The notes beneath the pieces are model-generated. The model was given only the letters and a program-made list of their open reading frames with translations, was not told the DNA's origin and made no database searches. DNA of 64,000 bases from Catalinimonas alkaloidigena. GTDB taxonomy: Bacteria > Bacteroidota > Bacteroidia > Cytophagales > Cyclobacteriaceae. A program made the translations under genes and the position numbers. The stretch spans positions 3,291,001-3,355,000 of the forward strand of contig NZ_JAQFIL010000001.1 of assembly GCF_029504655.1 (NCBI RefSeq). Direction: 5' to 3'. Shown piece after piece: positions 28,754 through 38,408 of this stretch (position 1 is its first letter; each line of letters begins with the position of its first letter).

Positions 28754-29380
28754 TTAAAGGACATCTATTAAAATAAGGACCAGGCCTACAACGAGTAAAA
28801 TTGCACCTATAGGATAAAGGACTGCCCCTCCTATGATAAGTAGTATTAAACCTACAGCTCCAATGATAATTCCGGTTCTGGTATTTCCAGAGACAGCCAT
28901 TTGCTGTTTTACTTCTTCAGGTGCCTTTTTATATTCTTTGGCCAACGCTTTTATTTCTTTTTTCAACTCTCTTTTTTCTTGCCTCTGTTCTTTTCTAAGT
29001 TCCCTTTTTTCTTCTTTACTTAAAGCTGACTGACTTTCTTCAATCTTTGTCTCAAGTTCATTTAGCGCTTTTACTTTTTCAATCCTATTCTCTACACTTT
29101 CAATTTTTTCCTTAATCGATTGTTTCGCTACGATGGCTTCTGCAGATGCATATACTTTTGCTTCCTTTTCAAGGGGATTTTCAATTTCTATAGGTTTATC
29201 ATCATTTGTAGAAGTAATTTCTTGAGAAGTTAATGCTTCATTTGTTTGATTTACTTTCTTAGGGGTTTGCTTAAAATAATAAGAATTTCCAAAAGCAACT
29301 TTACTGGATTCACATGATGAGAAAAACACTAACGACACGAGTGAAAGCGATAAGCCCAATGTAATCTTGATACTTTTCAT
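28754..29380 (-). CDS. lipoprotein with a coiled coil and a C-terminal hydrophobic hairpin, unknown
   Basis: This 208-aa protein starts with a lipoprotein signal peptide (LSLVSLVFFSSCESSK; the cysteine near residue 24 follows FSS). A polar linker leads to a highly charged coiled coil at about residues 90-155 (EKIESVENRIEKVKALNEL...KREKRELKKEIKALAKEYKK). The last 40 residues are very hydrophobic and glycine-rich (GIIIGAVGLILLIIGGAVLYPIGAILLVVGLVLILIDVL), enough for two membrane spans. A protein anchored by lipid at one end and membrane helices at the other is unusual. No family is confidently recognised. Confidence 0.78.
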   Translation of the reverse strand: MKSIKITLGLSLSLVSLVFFSSCESSKVAFGNSYYFKQTPKKVNQTNEALTSQEITSTNDDKPIEIENPLEKEAKVYASAEAIVAKQSIKEKIESVENRIEKVKALNELETKIEESQSALSKEEKRELRKEQRQEKRELKKEIKALAKEYKKAPEEVKQQMAVSGNTRTGIIIGAVGLILLIIGGAVLYPIGAILLVVGLVLILIDVL

Positions 29381-29560
29381 AGAGTAATTGATTTGGTTAG
29401 TAGACTATTTCGAAGAACAATAAAAAACTTTTAATGGAGTTTTGCTTTATTTTTCTCCAATATATGGTGTAAATAGTCTTAATAGTGAACATTTTGTTGA
29501 TAAAACGCACACTAGTGAAAAGTATGTATTTACTCTTAATCTCCAGAAAGGTTCAGTAGA

Positions 29561-30655
29561 TTATTTTGATAACGCTTCAGGTATATTAATACTTACTTTT
29601 TTCAATTCATTCATTTTGATCTGATTATTCATCTGTCCTTTGGCTTGAAGGTAGGTGTCTGAATAGCCGCCAAAGAGACTTTTTATCTGATTCCAATGTT
29701 TTAGTGGACGAAGCATGTAACTATCCGGTAGATACGGCTTAGGAACATGCAAAATGTCCGCAATTTTATCACCCAGCAGAAAGCGCATATATTTTGGTGC
29801 TAGCCATTGGAGTGTGCTATCAGTATTAGTATCTATGTAAGCCAATAATGCTTTAGTCAAACTAATCCCCGCCTCAGAAGTCGCAAATTGGCGATTAGAG
29901 ATCATCTTATCTAAAATAAAAGCTTCCTTTGAGGTATCAGCCAAAAGAATCTCGTCTACGCCCATGATGTAACTTGCTACATTCCACAAATGAATATAAG
30001 CTTCACTTTCAGCTTTTGTAATATTGTAGCCTAGTTTTCTCATTCCACGGATAGGAATTAGTGAAAATGACAGATTTGTACCTGCCATGTCTTCCTGATT
30101 TATTGGTTCCCCCCACTGTTTATTCCACCTGGCACTCCTACTAATATGATATCTGATAGATGCGTGAATGAGCCTCACTTTCTGCACGCTGGAGATTGCA
30201 CTTCCATCAGTTTCAAAGCTGCCCCTACTTGCTACATCAAAAACAAATTTACCTGTTTCAAGCAAGCGTTTTGCGGTATCATGCTGCATCCTTTCAGACA
30301 TCAATAGTACCTGGGCACCATTTGCAGCAGCATAATCATAAGGAAGAGACATGAACGCTAACATCAGGCTCAATGTAGATGCGTGTTTTTTAAAGAAAGT
30401 TTGAGCCTGCTCAATGCGTTGATAATCAGCCCATATTGGTAATTTTCTACTTTGCTTTAAAAACAATTTTACTTCGGAGGGCAGGTTTTCAGGGATATCG
30501 TAATTATTTTGGTTAAGATTATTTACCAACTCCCGAAAAAGGGATGATTGTTCTGATTTGAAGATGGCTGCTACGGCTTTATCAGCAGGAGGATCAGTTT
30601 TCATCCTCATATGATCCAGATATGTATTCTGATAATATTTAATTTTTTTCTGCAT
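29561..30655 (-). CDS. oxygenase MpaB/Lcp-family protein (DUF2236-like)
   Basis: This 364-aa protein resembles the MpaB/latex-clearing-protein heme b oxygenase family. Diagnostic stretches are LMLAFMSLPYDYAAANGAQVL and SERMQHDTAKRLLETGKFVFDV. Others are SVQKVRLIHASIRYHI, WGEPINQEDMAGTNLSFS and GMRKLGYNITKAESEAYIHLW, which supply the arginine and histidine positions around heme in this family. No signal peptide is present, so it is probably cytoplasmic, unlike secreted Lcp rubber oxygenases. The substrate cannot be inferred. It is divergently arranged with the PPK2 gene, the start codons lying about 70 bp apart. Confidence 0.82.
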   Translation of the reverse strand: MQKKIKYYQNTYLDHMRMKTDPPADKAVAAIFKSEQSSLFRELVNNLNQNNYDIPENLPSEVKLFLKQSRKLPIWADYQRIEQAQTFFKKHASTLSLMLAFMSLPYDYAAANGAQVLLMSERMQHDTAKRLLETGKFVFDVASRGSFETDGSAISSVQKVRLIHASIRYHISRSARWNKQWGEPINQEDMAGTNLSFSLIPIRGMRKLGYNITKAESEAYIHLWNVASYIMGVDEILLADTSKEAFILDKMISNRQFATSEAGISLTKALLAYIDTNTDSTLQWLAPKYMRFLLGDKIADILHVPKPYLPDSYMLRPLKHWNQIKSLFGGYSDTYLQAKGQMNNQIKMNELKKVSINIPEALSK

Positions 30656-30727
30656 CCTATAAATTTATACATTAACAATCTGCACTACTCAGAGTTTTGT
30701 TTCGCAGCTAAAAATAAACCTTACTCC

Positions 30728-31612
30728 ATGTTTGATATTAACAATTTGATCGCTCATCCCCATAATCAGATTAAGCTAAGTGATTATTCAACTCAATATG
30801 TAGGAACTTTTACAGATAAGTCAGATTCAGGGCCTGTTAGAAAGCAAAACCTGGAAAGGCTAACCCAACTTCAGGATATGCTTTATGCATTTGACAAGCA
30901 CGCAGTCCTGCTTATTTTTCAGGCAATGGACGCAGCAGGCAAAGATGGTACGATTAAGCATGTGATGTCAGGCGTAAATCCACAGGGCTGTGAAGTAGTT
31001 AGTTTCCAGGCACCTTCAACCAATGAGCTTAAGCACGATTTTTTATGGCGTACCTACAGAAGACTCCCGGAAAGAGGAAAAATAGGAATCTTTAATCGCT
31101 CTTATTATGAAGAAGTTTTAGTCACTAAGGTGATGCCCCAGTTTATCCTCAAACAGAGAATTCCCGGAATCAGGAGCCTGAAAGATATCAATCAAAATTT
31201 TTGGGAAGAACGCTACCGCTCTATCAATGAAATGGAAAGGCATCTTCATCAGAATGGTACAGTTATTCTTAAATTCTTTCTCCATGTATCCAGAAAGGAA
31301 CAAAAGAAAAGATTCATGGATAGAATCCTTAAAGCTGATAAGCATTGGAAATTTGATATGAGCGATATAGAGTCAAGAGACAATTGGGATAAGTTTCAAA
31401 ATGCATACGAGACCATGATCAATCATACTTCAACCAATTATGCACCCTGGTATATCATTCCAGCCGACCATAAATGGTTTATGCGCACCGCTGTAAGCCA
31501 AATACTGGTGGACAAACTGGAAGAACTGGATTTACATTACCCGAAGGTTACAAAACTACAGCAGGAAAATATTGAAAAGGCAAAGCAGATATTATCTACG
31601 GAAAAAAAATAA
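30728..31612 (+). CDS. ppk2: polyphosphate kinase 2 family protein
   Basis: PPK2 enzymes transfer phosphate between polyphosphate and nucleotides. The 294-aa form from ATG 30728 (MFDINNLIAHPHNQIKLSDY) is preferred; an upstream frame extension overlaps the divergent MpaB gene and looks non-coding. Walker A is FQAMDAAGKDGTIKHVMSGVNPQGC at about residues 65-89, the lid region is FLWRTYRRLPERGKIGIFNRSYYEEVL, and RDNWDKFQNAYE and APWYIIPADHKWFMR are conserved. The one-domain length fits class I-III PPK2, with substrate (ADP, AMP or GDP) undetermined. Confidence 0.92.
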   Translation: MFDINNLIAHPHNQIKLSDYSTQYVGTFTDKSDSGPVRKQNLERLTQLQDMLYAFDKHAVLLIFQAMDAAGKDGTIKHVMSGVNPQGCEVVSFQAPSTNELKHDFLWRTYRRLPERGKIGIFNRSYYEEVLVTKVMPQFILKQRIPGIRSLKDINQNFWEERYRSINEMERHLHQNGTVILKFFLHVSRKEQKKRFMDRILKADKHWKFDMSDIESRDNWDKFQNAYETMINHTSTNYAPWYIIPADHKWFMRTAVSQILVDKLEELDLHYPKVTKLQQENIEKAKQILSTEKK

Positions 31613-31615
31613 GCA

Positions 31616-32530
31616 TTACAATCTTTCCAGATAATCAATACTGTTGCTGATATCCTTAAAAATATCATCTGACTGCTGTAAATTCAAAAAGTAATACGGA
31701 ACATCGCTCAAGGCTTCAACTTTTAGGATTGAATCAAAATTGATCTTACCCTCTCCTATCGCTTTAAAAGTTTTTTGGGGCAAGCTAACTGCGCGATAAA
31801 TTTGGGCAGTATCATCGCTTATATCTCCTAGATGAAGTAATGAAATGTAATTATCATACTTGGAGATAAAATCTTCAATATTAATATCTGCTATACCACA
31901 CCAAAAAATATCAAGTTCTAGCTGCACCAGCTCCGGATTGAGTACATTCAGCATTACTTCAATAGGGGATGTATTTTCAGTAGGCTGAAATTCAAATGAA
32001 TGGTTATGATAACAGAGTTGAACGCCCATGTTTTTACATATTTCCCCCCCTTCATTCAGTTGACTTGCAAAATTTTTATACCATTCCAGATCACCTCTGT
32101 CCTGAGGAAAGATATTGGGAAACACCAGGTAGGGAATTTCATATTTAACGGCTTCATTAACTAATTCTTTAAAATCTTTAATGTTTGAGGGTTTAGCACT
32201 ACCAAAAGCTGTGAATGGCTGCCAATTGCCGGTTAAATAAGGGCTTGGAAAGTGAGTTGCATGTAGCTGAAAGCCCATGCCTATCAATATGGGGTGCAGT
32301 TGTTTGAGTAATGCAGGGTCGGAAAGTTCCAAATGCCTAATACCTGCTGTGTGGATAAACGCCAAGGTTTCCTGAGGTCGTTTTATTAGTTCATCTACTA
32401 TGCAACCCAAATGGAGTCCTACTTTGTCCATAATATTTTCCTGCCTGAAAGGCTTTTTTGTGGCCGCAAAATGAAGAGGTACCACGGATAGCATACTGGA
32501 TAAAAAGCTTCTTCTGGAAAGATATGCCAT
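31616..32530 (-). CDS. Tat-exported sugar phosphate isomerase/epimerase-like TIM-barrel protein
   Basis: This 304-aa protein has an N-terminal twin-arginine signal (YLSRRSFLSSMLSVVPLHFA). An AP-endonuclease-2/xylose isomerase-like TIM barrel follows, with metal-ligand candidates in the CYHNHSFEF, LELDIFWCG and LLHLGDISD stretches. Export is expected to the periplasm with cofactor or folded protein. It converges on PPK2 with only 3 bp between stops. Homologues often act on sugars or inositols, but no substrate can be named. A related Tat-tagged protein is encoded at 50848-51762. Confidence 0.85.
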   Translation of the reverse strand: MAYLSRRSFLSSMLSVVPLHFAATKKPFRQENIMDKVGLHLGCIVDELIKRPQETLAFIHTAGIRHLELSDPALLKQLHPILIGMGFQLHATHFPSPYLTGNWQPFTAFGSAKPSNIKDFKELVNEAVKYEIPYLVFPNIFPQDRGDLEWYKNFASQLNEGGEICKNMGVQLCYHNHSFEFQPTENTSPIEVMLNVLNPELVQLELDIFWCGIADINIEDFISKYDNYISLLHLGDISDDTAQIYRAVSLPQKTFKAIGEGKINFDSILKVEALSDVPYYFLNLQQSDDIFKDISNSIDYLERL

Positions 32531-32736
32531 AACTTATGCTTTAAGTGGTATTTTTTAAAGTGAATAATTAACCTACAAAAAATGAAAATAGTATAATCAA
32601 ATAAAAAAATGGTTTGAAATATTAGTTTAGGGCTGATGCTTACATACTGTTGATCATGAGTGTAGAGCCAAGCAAACTGGAATATCAGTAGATACTAAAA
32701 AAATCACCAATTTAGTATTGACCAAGTGCTCAAACC

Positions 32737-34062
32737 ATGAGAATAGCTATCATAATCTTTTTAGTCTTTTTGACTCATTGCGTCTTTGCCCAAACCCCAC
32801 CCTTAAGCCATTATCCACTTAGCCCTTCGTTATTTAACCCTGCATATATAGGGCAGAAAGGCAAAGCAGAAATAGTACTCAATCATAAACAGCAGTGGGT
32901 AGGAATCAACAATGCTCCTTCAATCTCTAATTTCCAGTTAAGCTTACCAGTAATAAAGCCCATTAGCATAGGAATACGTGCTCAACGATTCACTCGTGGC
33001 GCAATTAACACTAATAATGTCAATGCACTATTCTCTTATCACGTTCCTTTTGGGATCAATACCGGCCTCACATTTGGATTGGCCGGCGGTATACAAAAGA
33101 GCGGAATTGAAAAAAACAGCACTTTCAATCTCTCAGATCCGGCAGTAGTGGCCTATTCTGATACGCCCATACTTCCCGATTTAAAGTTCGGGCTAAGTTA
33201 TCGTTACCAACAGTTAAATTTAGGTGTTTCATTTACTGAAATGCTAAAATCTGATATTTACGGATCTACATTAGCAGAAAACAAGGATGTAAAATTTTAT
33301 GAAAATTACATTGTAAATTTAGATTACAAATTTAAGTTTCCTGCCTCAAAATTAATTGTGCAACCCTTTATGCTGTATACGGCAAGCCCAATTAGTAGAT
33401 CCTATTTTGAAGCAGGGAGCCTGCTACGTTTACAAGACCTGATTTATATCGGTGGTTCATTTCGTGAGGACTACGGGATAAGCATACTTACCGGCTTTGA
33501 AAATGAAAAATTTAGCTTTGGGTATGCCTATGAACTTGCTTCAAACCTCGTAAATAGCATAGGTCAAGGTTCACATGAACTCCAAGTGAGCTATCGCTTT
33601 GGTAAGGCTCTCCCCATTAAAAAAGAGAAAAAGAAAAAAGAAGAACCTCAGATTGAGAAAGAATCCGAGCAAGCAGCCCCAACAGAAGAGGATAATACCC
33701 TGGCAGAGGCTATACCCACGAATGAAGAGGATGTAACAACAAACGAAGATGAGTTTTATTTATTAGAGAATACTACGGCCCACACGGTTTACCACAGGGG
33801 TAAAGCTGGCAATGAGTTGCCGATTGGCTTTTACGTGATTGCCGGAGCTTATCATTCAAAGGAAAGTGCTGACAACCGAACTGTTCAATTGAGCAGGCAG
33901 AACCTGTTTGCTGCCAATGCCTACAATTCAGAAAGCAAGCTCTACCTTGTTTTTGTGTATCGTACTGAATTTTTGGAAAAAGCTAAAACCGCCAGGGATA
34001 GTTTCATAAAAAAGGCATCTTTAAAAGACGCCTGGTTGCTTGAGATCAGAGAAAAAGATTAA
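32737..34062 (+). CDS. PorP/SprF family outer-membrane protein fused to a SPOR-like C-terminal domain
   Basis: The 441-aa protein has a signal peptide (MRIAIIIFLVFLTHCVFAQ). A PorP/SprF barrel-type domain spans about residues 20-295, recognisable from PLSHYPLSPSLFNPAYIGQKGKAEIVLNHKQQWVGI and the repeated GLSYRYQQLNLGVSF-type strands. A charged linker (KKEKKKKEEPQIEKESEQ) and acidic stretch lead to residues about 360-441 (IGFYVIAGAYHSKESADNRTVQLSRQNLFAANAYNS...LYLVFVYRTEF), which resemble a SPOR domain that binds peptidoglycan. PorP/SprF proteins help T9SS cargo reach or stay on the surface. The fused SPOR-like tail is the unusual feature. It precedes two T9SS cargo genes. Confidence 0.85.
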   Translation: MRIAIIIFLVFLTHCVFAQTPPLSHYPLSPSLFNPAYIGQKGKAEIVLNHKQQWVGINNAPSISNFQLSLPVIKPISIGIRAQRFTRGAINTNNVNALFSYHVPFGINTGLTFGLAGGIQKSGIEKNSTFNLSDPAVVAYSDTPILPDLKFGLSYRYQQLNLGVSFTEMLKSDIYGSTLAENKDVKFYENYIVNLDYKFKFPASKLIVQPFMLYTASPISRSYFEAGSLLRLQDLIYIGGSFREDYGISILTGFENEKFSFGYAYELASNLVNSIGQGSHELQVSYRFGKALPIKKEKKKKEEPQIEKESEQAAPTEEDNTLAEAIPTNEEDVTTNEDEFYLLENTTAHTVYHRGKAGNELPIGFYVIAGAYHSKESADNRTVQLSRQNLFAANAYNSESKLYLVFVYRTEFLEKAKTARDSFIKKASLKDAWLLEIREKD

Positions 34063-34079
34063 AAGAAATTACGCAATGA

Positions 34080-34877
34080 TCACCTTCTTTTGATACTCTT
34101 TCCACGTCGCATTCCCCAGATATCAAGGTACATGGCATACGCAACAGAAACACTTAATTGTGAATGCCCGAAGCTATAGTTTTCATCAACATCAGTGGTT
34201 CCGATAGGCAAGTCTAGATTGCTACCCATAAAAGTGCTTCCCCAGGTATAACGGAGGTCAAACTGAAAGATATCTCCTCTCCTGTTTACAGGAACTTCAA
34301 TACCTGTACCTGCACTTAAGCCGAACTGTAATCGATTAGCATCTTCTGCATACAATATATTTTCCTGGCTATTTGGCGCTAAGAACTGTATTTGGTATTC
34401 AGTTTTTACCAAATCAGTTGAGCCATAAGTTTCAAGACTCGTCAAATTACCTTTACCTCCTAACCAATACGCGATGTGTGGACCTGCATTCACATATATT
34501 CTGGGAGACTTAGGCTCTTTTCTAAGGGGAAAGGTCAATCTTAGCATCAGCGGCATTTCCAGAAAATGATAGCTGGCATCGTGTATCCTTTTTAATGTAA
34601 TTAATTCATTGGTTTTCTCTTTTTTCCCTCTTTGCGCATAGTATAACTCACTATAAAAAGAAAGCTGATCACTCAACTTAAAGCTATACAGAGCACCAAA
34701 TTGTGGAGAGTAGGCCATGCCGCTGGTATAATCTGCTCCTTCAAAGAGTTTTGCATAACGAGCCCAGTTCGTCTGATATCCGAGCTTTGGGCCAAAAAGT
34801 ATTTGAGAACTGGCCTCATTGCTCATAAATAAGATAAGAATCAGTACATAACCGATTGTTTTTAATTGCTTAGTCAT
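34080..34877 (-). CDS. outer-membrane beta-barrel protein (PorT/OmpW-like)
   Basis: I choose ATG 34877 (MTKQLKTIGYVLILILFMSNEASSQ), giving 265 aa with a typical signal peptide; an ATG five codons upstream is also possible. The mature protein is a barrel of the outer_membrane_beta-barrel (PF13568) kind: FGPKLGYQTNWARY, LSFYSELYYAQRGKK, FLEMPLMLRLTFP, INAGPHIAYWLG-like and FDLRYTWG strands alternate in a PorT-style pattern. Its role is unknown. It converges on the PorP-SPOR gene (18 bp between stops). Confidence 0.8.
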   Translation of the reverse strand: MTKQLKTIGYVLILILFMSNEASSQILFGPKLGYQTNWARYAKLFEGADYTSGMAYSPQFGALYSFKLSDQLSFYSELYYAQRGKKEKTNELITLKRIHDASYHFLEMPLMLRLTFPLRKEPKSPRIYVNAGPHIAYWLGGKGNLTSLETYGSTDLVKTEYQIQFLAPNSQENILYAEDANRLQFGLSAGTGIEVPVNRRGDIFQFDLRYTWGSTFMGSNLDLPIGTTDVDENYSFGHSQLSVSVAYAMYLDIWGMRRGKSIKRR

Positions 34878-35076
34878 AATCAAAAACGCCAATTAGGAAA
34901 ACATTTAGTTCCGCTGAGAAAAGATTCATAAAACGAAACTACAAAATAGCGTATTTCAGCTATGTCTTAATTGATTTCAATCACAACAGTGTAAGATATA
35001 GCCTATGAAAACATTTTAAAATCCCCTAATAAGGTTCAAAGTTTGCCATTGATTATAAGTAGCTACAAATCACAAA

Positions 35077-38000
35077 ATGGCGCGATTTTACAGATTATTT
35101 TTACTCTTCTTTATTACTGCAACATATTGCAATGCGCAGGTTCAACTGACCAACTTTTATCCTCATGCTGCCAACTATTATGATACGCTCTTCATCGTTG
35201 GTAGTGGATTTGGTAATGACGCTAATCAACTGAAGGTTCACCTTGGAGCTGGTAAAGCTCAGATTTCAAGTGTCAGTGATCAGCTAATAAAAGTAGTTGT
35301 GCCCAATACTGCTACATTTGGGAGTGTAGTGGTTACCGACTTGTTAAACCAGCTTAGCTTATCATTTCCTGTACCGTTTTCGCCTACTTATCAATCCTCA
35401 AGCTTTGACAATTCCAACCTTAGCCTGAATAACAAAATTATCAACGAAGAAGCCGGCCTTTATGATCTCTGTAGTTGTGACTTTGATCTGGATGGAGACA
35501 TTGATATTGCGACTGTAAATAATGATGAGTCTGCTAAAATTACTTCAGTAGATGTATTTACCAATACAACAGCTACTCCCGATAATGTCAGCTTTGTTAA
35601 TGTTACTGGCTCAAATTTTAATATCAATGCACCCGCAAGAAATGTAAAATGCAGTGATCTTGATGGCGATGGTATGGCGGAGTTGATTGTGAGTCAGGGT
35701 GGTACTGTAGCAGAAAATATTTATGTATTCCAGAATTTAAGTTCGCCTTCCTCTATCAGATTTTCTTCCCCAATTGTGCTAAGCACTAACTTTGAAGGAC
35801 TTACCAATGGCACTAGAAGAATTGAGATACATGATCTGGATGGGGACCATAAGCCTGAAATAGTAGTAAGCAATCAAACAGCCAAGGTATTAATCGTTTT
35901 TAAAAATGAAAGCAGCGGTGGGATCATCAAATTTCCAACTGACAAAAGACATTTTATCAACGTGCCTACAAACACACTCGGTTTGGTTATCAATGATATT
36001 GATGGTGACAATAAAGCGGATATAATTGCTTCTAATAATCTGGGAAGCAATTTCTACGTCATAAAAAACAAGAGTACGCCAGGCATATTTACATTCGCAC
36101 CTCCGCTAACCATAAATATTAGTGGGCAATTGGTCAACTTAGCATCAGGAGATATAGACAAGGACGGTAAACAAGATATTGTACTCACTGATTTTGATGA
36201 TGGTGCTATTATTTTACTATTGAATCAAAGCACTTCGTCGGAGATCACTTTCGCTACACCAATACGCATGAATGCCGCGTTTCAACCCTGGGGTATCACA
36301 CTTGCCGACATAAGCGGTAATCAGCAAACTGATATCATTGTTTCTACGCAAGCCTCTACTGACAAAGTGCTCATCTTAAAAAATAATTCTCTCCCCGGTG
36401 ACCCGAATTTTGAATTGATCCATGCAGGCTACCCTGCCGCCTACAGAAATATCAATGTTGCAGATGTGAATAATGATGCCAAACCTGATATACTTGTCAC
36501 AGAAAAAGATGCTTTTGGAAATCATACCATTGACTATATCCAAAACACCAGTTGTCAGGAAGTAATCATATTTCCTGAAAATCCTCCGGCAATATGTGAA
36601 GCGAGTCCTTTAACTTTACACACCTATCAAAATACTAACCTGAGCTATCAATGGAAGAAAGATGGGTCACCCATTACTGGAGAAACCAATACATCATTAG
36701 TTGTCAGTCAGGCGGGAACTTATACATTGGAAGTCACAGATATTTATAGTACCTGTATCACAAGTTCTGATGACATTGTGATTACTGAAGATAGTGGTGA
36801 AAAACCAGAGGTACCTGACATCACAGCACCTGCACAGGTCTGTGAAGGTGATGATATAGTAATGTCTGTCGCATTTGAACCTGACCTTACTTATCGCTGG
36901 AGTGGACCTAATGGTTTTAAGTCTACTGAAGTGAATCCCGTAATCCCTAATGCAGGAATACAGCATGCCGGTGAATATCTCTTGGAAGTAAGAAAGGGCC
37001 TCTGTAATAGTAGCCGGAAGTCAGTAATAATCAATATCATAGAACAGCAAACATTGAGTGTTTCTGTAAATGGTTCGTTAAATTTATGTCCCCAGGATTC
37101 AGTAACATTGCTACTTGATGATGCAGGTCTAACCAATATTCAATGGTTCAAAAATGATGAGCCAGTAAGTGGAGCTACGACAGGTTCAATCAAAATATCT
37201 GAAAGTGGAAATTTTTATGCGAGTGCAAAAAACTCAAACGGCTGCACTGCCATTACAGACATATTTGTGATTGAGAAAAATATACTTGATGCAACATTTG
37301 ACATTGATGCCACTTCTATTTGTGTAGGTGATACCCTTACGCTTAACAGCAATAATTCTAGTCATAATAGTTCTGAATATACCTATCAGTGGGAATTTGG
37401 AAACGGAACTCTTACAACGGGAACAACTACTCAATACGTTTACAACTCAGCAGGTACTTATTTAATTACACATACAGTGATTTTAGGAGATGGTATTTGT
37501 TCTAACCAACTGACAAAAAGCATTACTGTGCTACCCTCTCCCTCTTTTCAAATAAATACTTCTTCTGAAATAATATGCGAAAATGATACGGTCAGCTTAA
37601 ATATTACAGGAGAAACCGGTTCTCTCGTGTGGGAAGATGGCAGTACGCAAACCACAAGACTCATCACCGAGGAAGGTACATATAGCGTGACCCTAATCAA
37701 TGAAAGTGGGTGTAGTACGACCAAATCAATCCTCATACATCAAGGTTCATCGCCTGAAGTAAGCATTGAAATACTAGGCAGCGATCATATTACAAGAGGC
37801 GATTCCATACAAATTTCAGCTAGTGGTGCTGAAGCGTATTTCTGGTTTGCTGCCGATGGGCTAAGAGATAGCACAATAGCCAACCCTTTTGTAAAACCAA
37901 CGCATACTACCACCTATACATTGCAGGGAACCTCTGAAGATGGCTGCAGCACACTCAGTGAGGTAACGATATATGTAGAGATAGATCAAATAACCCTGGA

Positions 38001-38262
38001 TGCACTGGACATATTTTCACCAAACGGCGACGGTATAGAAGACCGTTGGGTAGTAAACAATTTTGATCAATATCCTGAGTGTTATTTCATAGTATTTGAT
38101 ATTCAGGGTAGAGAGGTTTACAGATCAGGTTTACCTTACCAGAACGACTGGGAAGGCCAAAACTCACAGGGCAGCCCCCTCCCTGAGGGCGTATACTATT
38201 ACGTGGTGAGGTGTGATGGAAAAAATAACAAAGGTAGCGGTAGTGTAACAATACTTCGCTAA
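35077..38262 (+). CDS. T9SS type-B cargo protein with VCBS/FG-GAP repeats and CHU_C domain, 1061 aa
   Basis: A signal peptide (MARFYRLFLLFFITATYCNAQ) is followed by an IPT/TIG domain (about 25-105, NYYDTLFIVGSGFGNDANQLKVHLG). A seven-bladed VCBS/FG-GAP propeller with acidic calcium loops (CSDLDGDGMAELIVSQ, HDLDGDHKPEIVVSN, NDIDGDNKADIIASN, ADVNNDAKPDILVTE) spans about 120-490. Ig-like domains and a PKD domain (YTYQWEFGNGTLTTGTTTQYVYNSAGTY) follow, then a C-terminal CHU_C domain (IFSPNGDGIEDRWVVNNFDQYP...LPEGVYYYVVR, last 85 residues). It should be a secreted or surface adhesin-like protein. It directly precedes the giant 2808-aa gene. Confidence 0.9.
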   Translation: MARFYRLFLLFFITATYCNAQVQLTNFYPHAANYYDTLFIVGSGFGNDANQLKVHLGAGKAQISSVSDQLIKVVVPNTATFGSVVVTDLLNQLSLSFPVPFSPTYQSSSFDNSNLSLNNKIINEEAGLYDLCSCDFDLDGDIDIATVNNDESAKITSVDVFTNTTATPDNVSFVNVTGSNFNINAPARNVKCSDLDGDGMAELIVSQGGTVAENIYVFQNLSSPSSIRFSSPIVLSTNFEGLTNGTRRIEIHDLDGDHKPEIVVSNQTAKVLIVFKNESSGGIIKFPTDKRHFINVPTNTLGLVINDIDGDNKADIIASNNLGSNFYVIKNKSTPGIFTFAPPLTINISGQLVNLASGDIDKDGKQDIVLTDFDDGAIILLLNQSTSSEITFATPIRMNAAFQPWGITLADISGNQQTDIIVSTQASTDKVLILKNNSLPGDPNFELIHAGYPAAYRNINVADVNNDAKPDILVTEKDAFGNHTIDYIQNTSCQEVIIFPENPPAICEASPLTLHTYQNTNLSYQWKKDGSPITGETNTSLVVSQAGTYTLEVTDIYSTCITSSDDIVITEDSGEKPEVPDITAPAQVCEGDDIVMSVAFEPDLTYRWSGPNGFKSTEVNPVIPNAGIQHAGEYLLEVRKGLCNSSRKSVIINIIEQQTLSVSVNGSLNLCPQDSVTLLLDDAGLTNIQWFKNDEPVSGATTGSIKISESGNFYASAKNSNGCTAITDIFVIEKNILDATFDIDATSICVGDTLTLNSNNSSHNSSEYTYQWEFGNGTLTTGTTTQYVYNSAGTYLITHTVILGDGICSNQLTKSITVLPSPSFQINTSSEIICENDTVSLNITGETGSLVWEDGSTQTTRLITEEGTYSVTLINESGCSTTKSILIHQGSSPEVSIEILGSDHITRGDSIQISASGAEAYFWFAADGLRDSTIANPFVKPTHTTTYTLQGTSEDGCSTLSEVTIYVEIDQITLDALDIFSPNGDGIEDRWVVNNFDQYPECYFIVFDIQGREVYRSGLPYQNDWEGQNSQGSPLPEGVYYYVVRCDGKNNKGSGSVTILR

Positions 38263-38408
38263 ACCCCATTTGTACAATTCATAAACAAAAACTTTATGTT
38301 CTTTGGTTTTTGTACATGGTAATGCTCTAGACTTTTTCAGCGATTGAAATTCAAAATATCTGCACTTTTTTTGTTTATGAGATTCAATGATAACCATAAG
38401 TAAAAACC

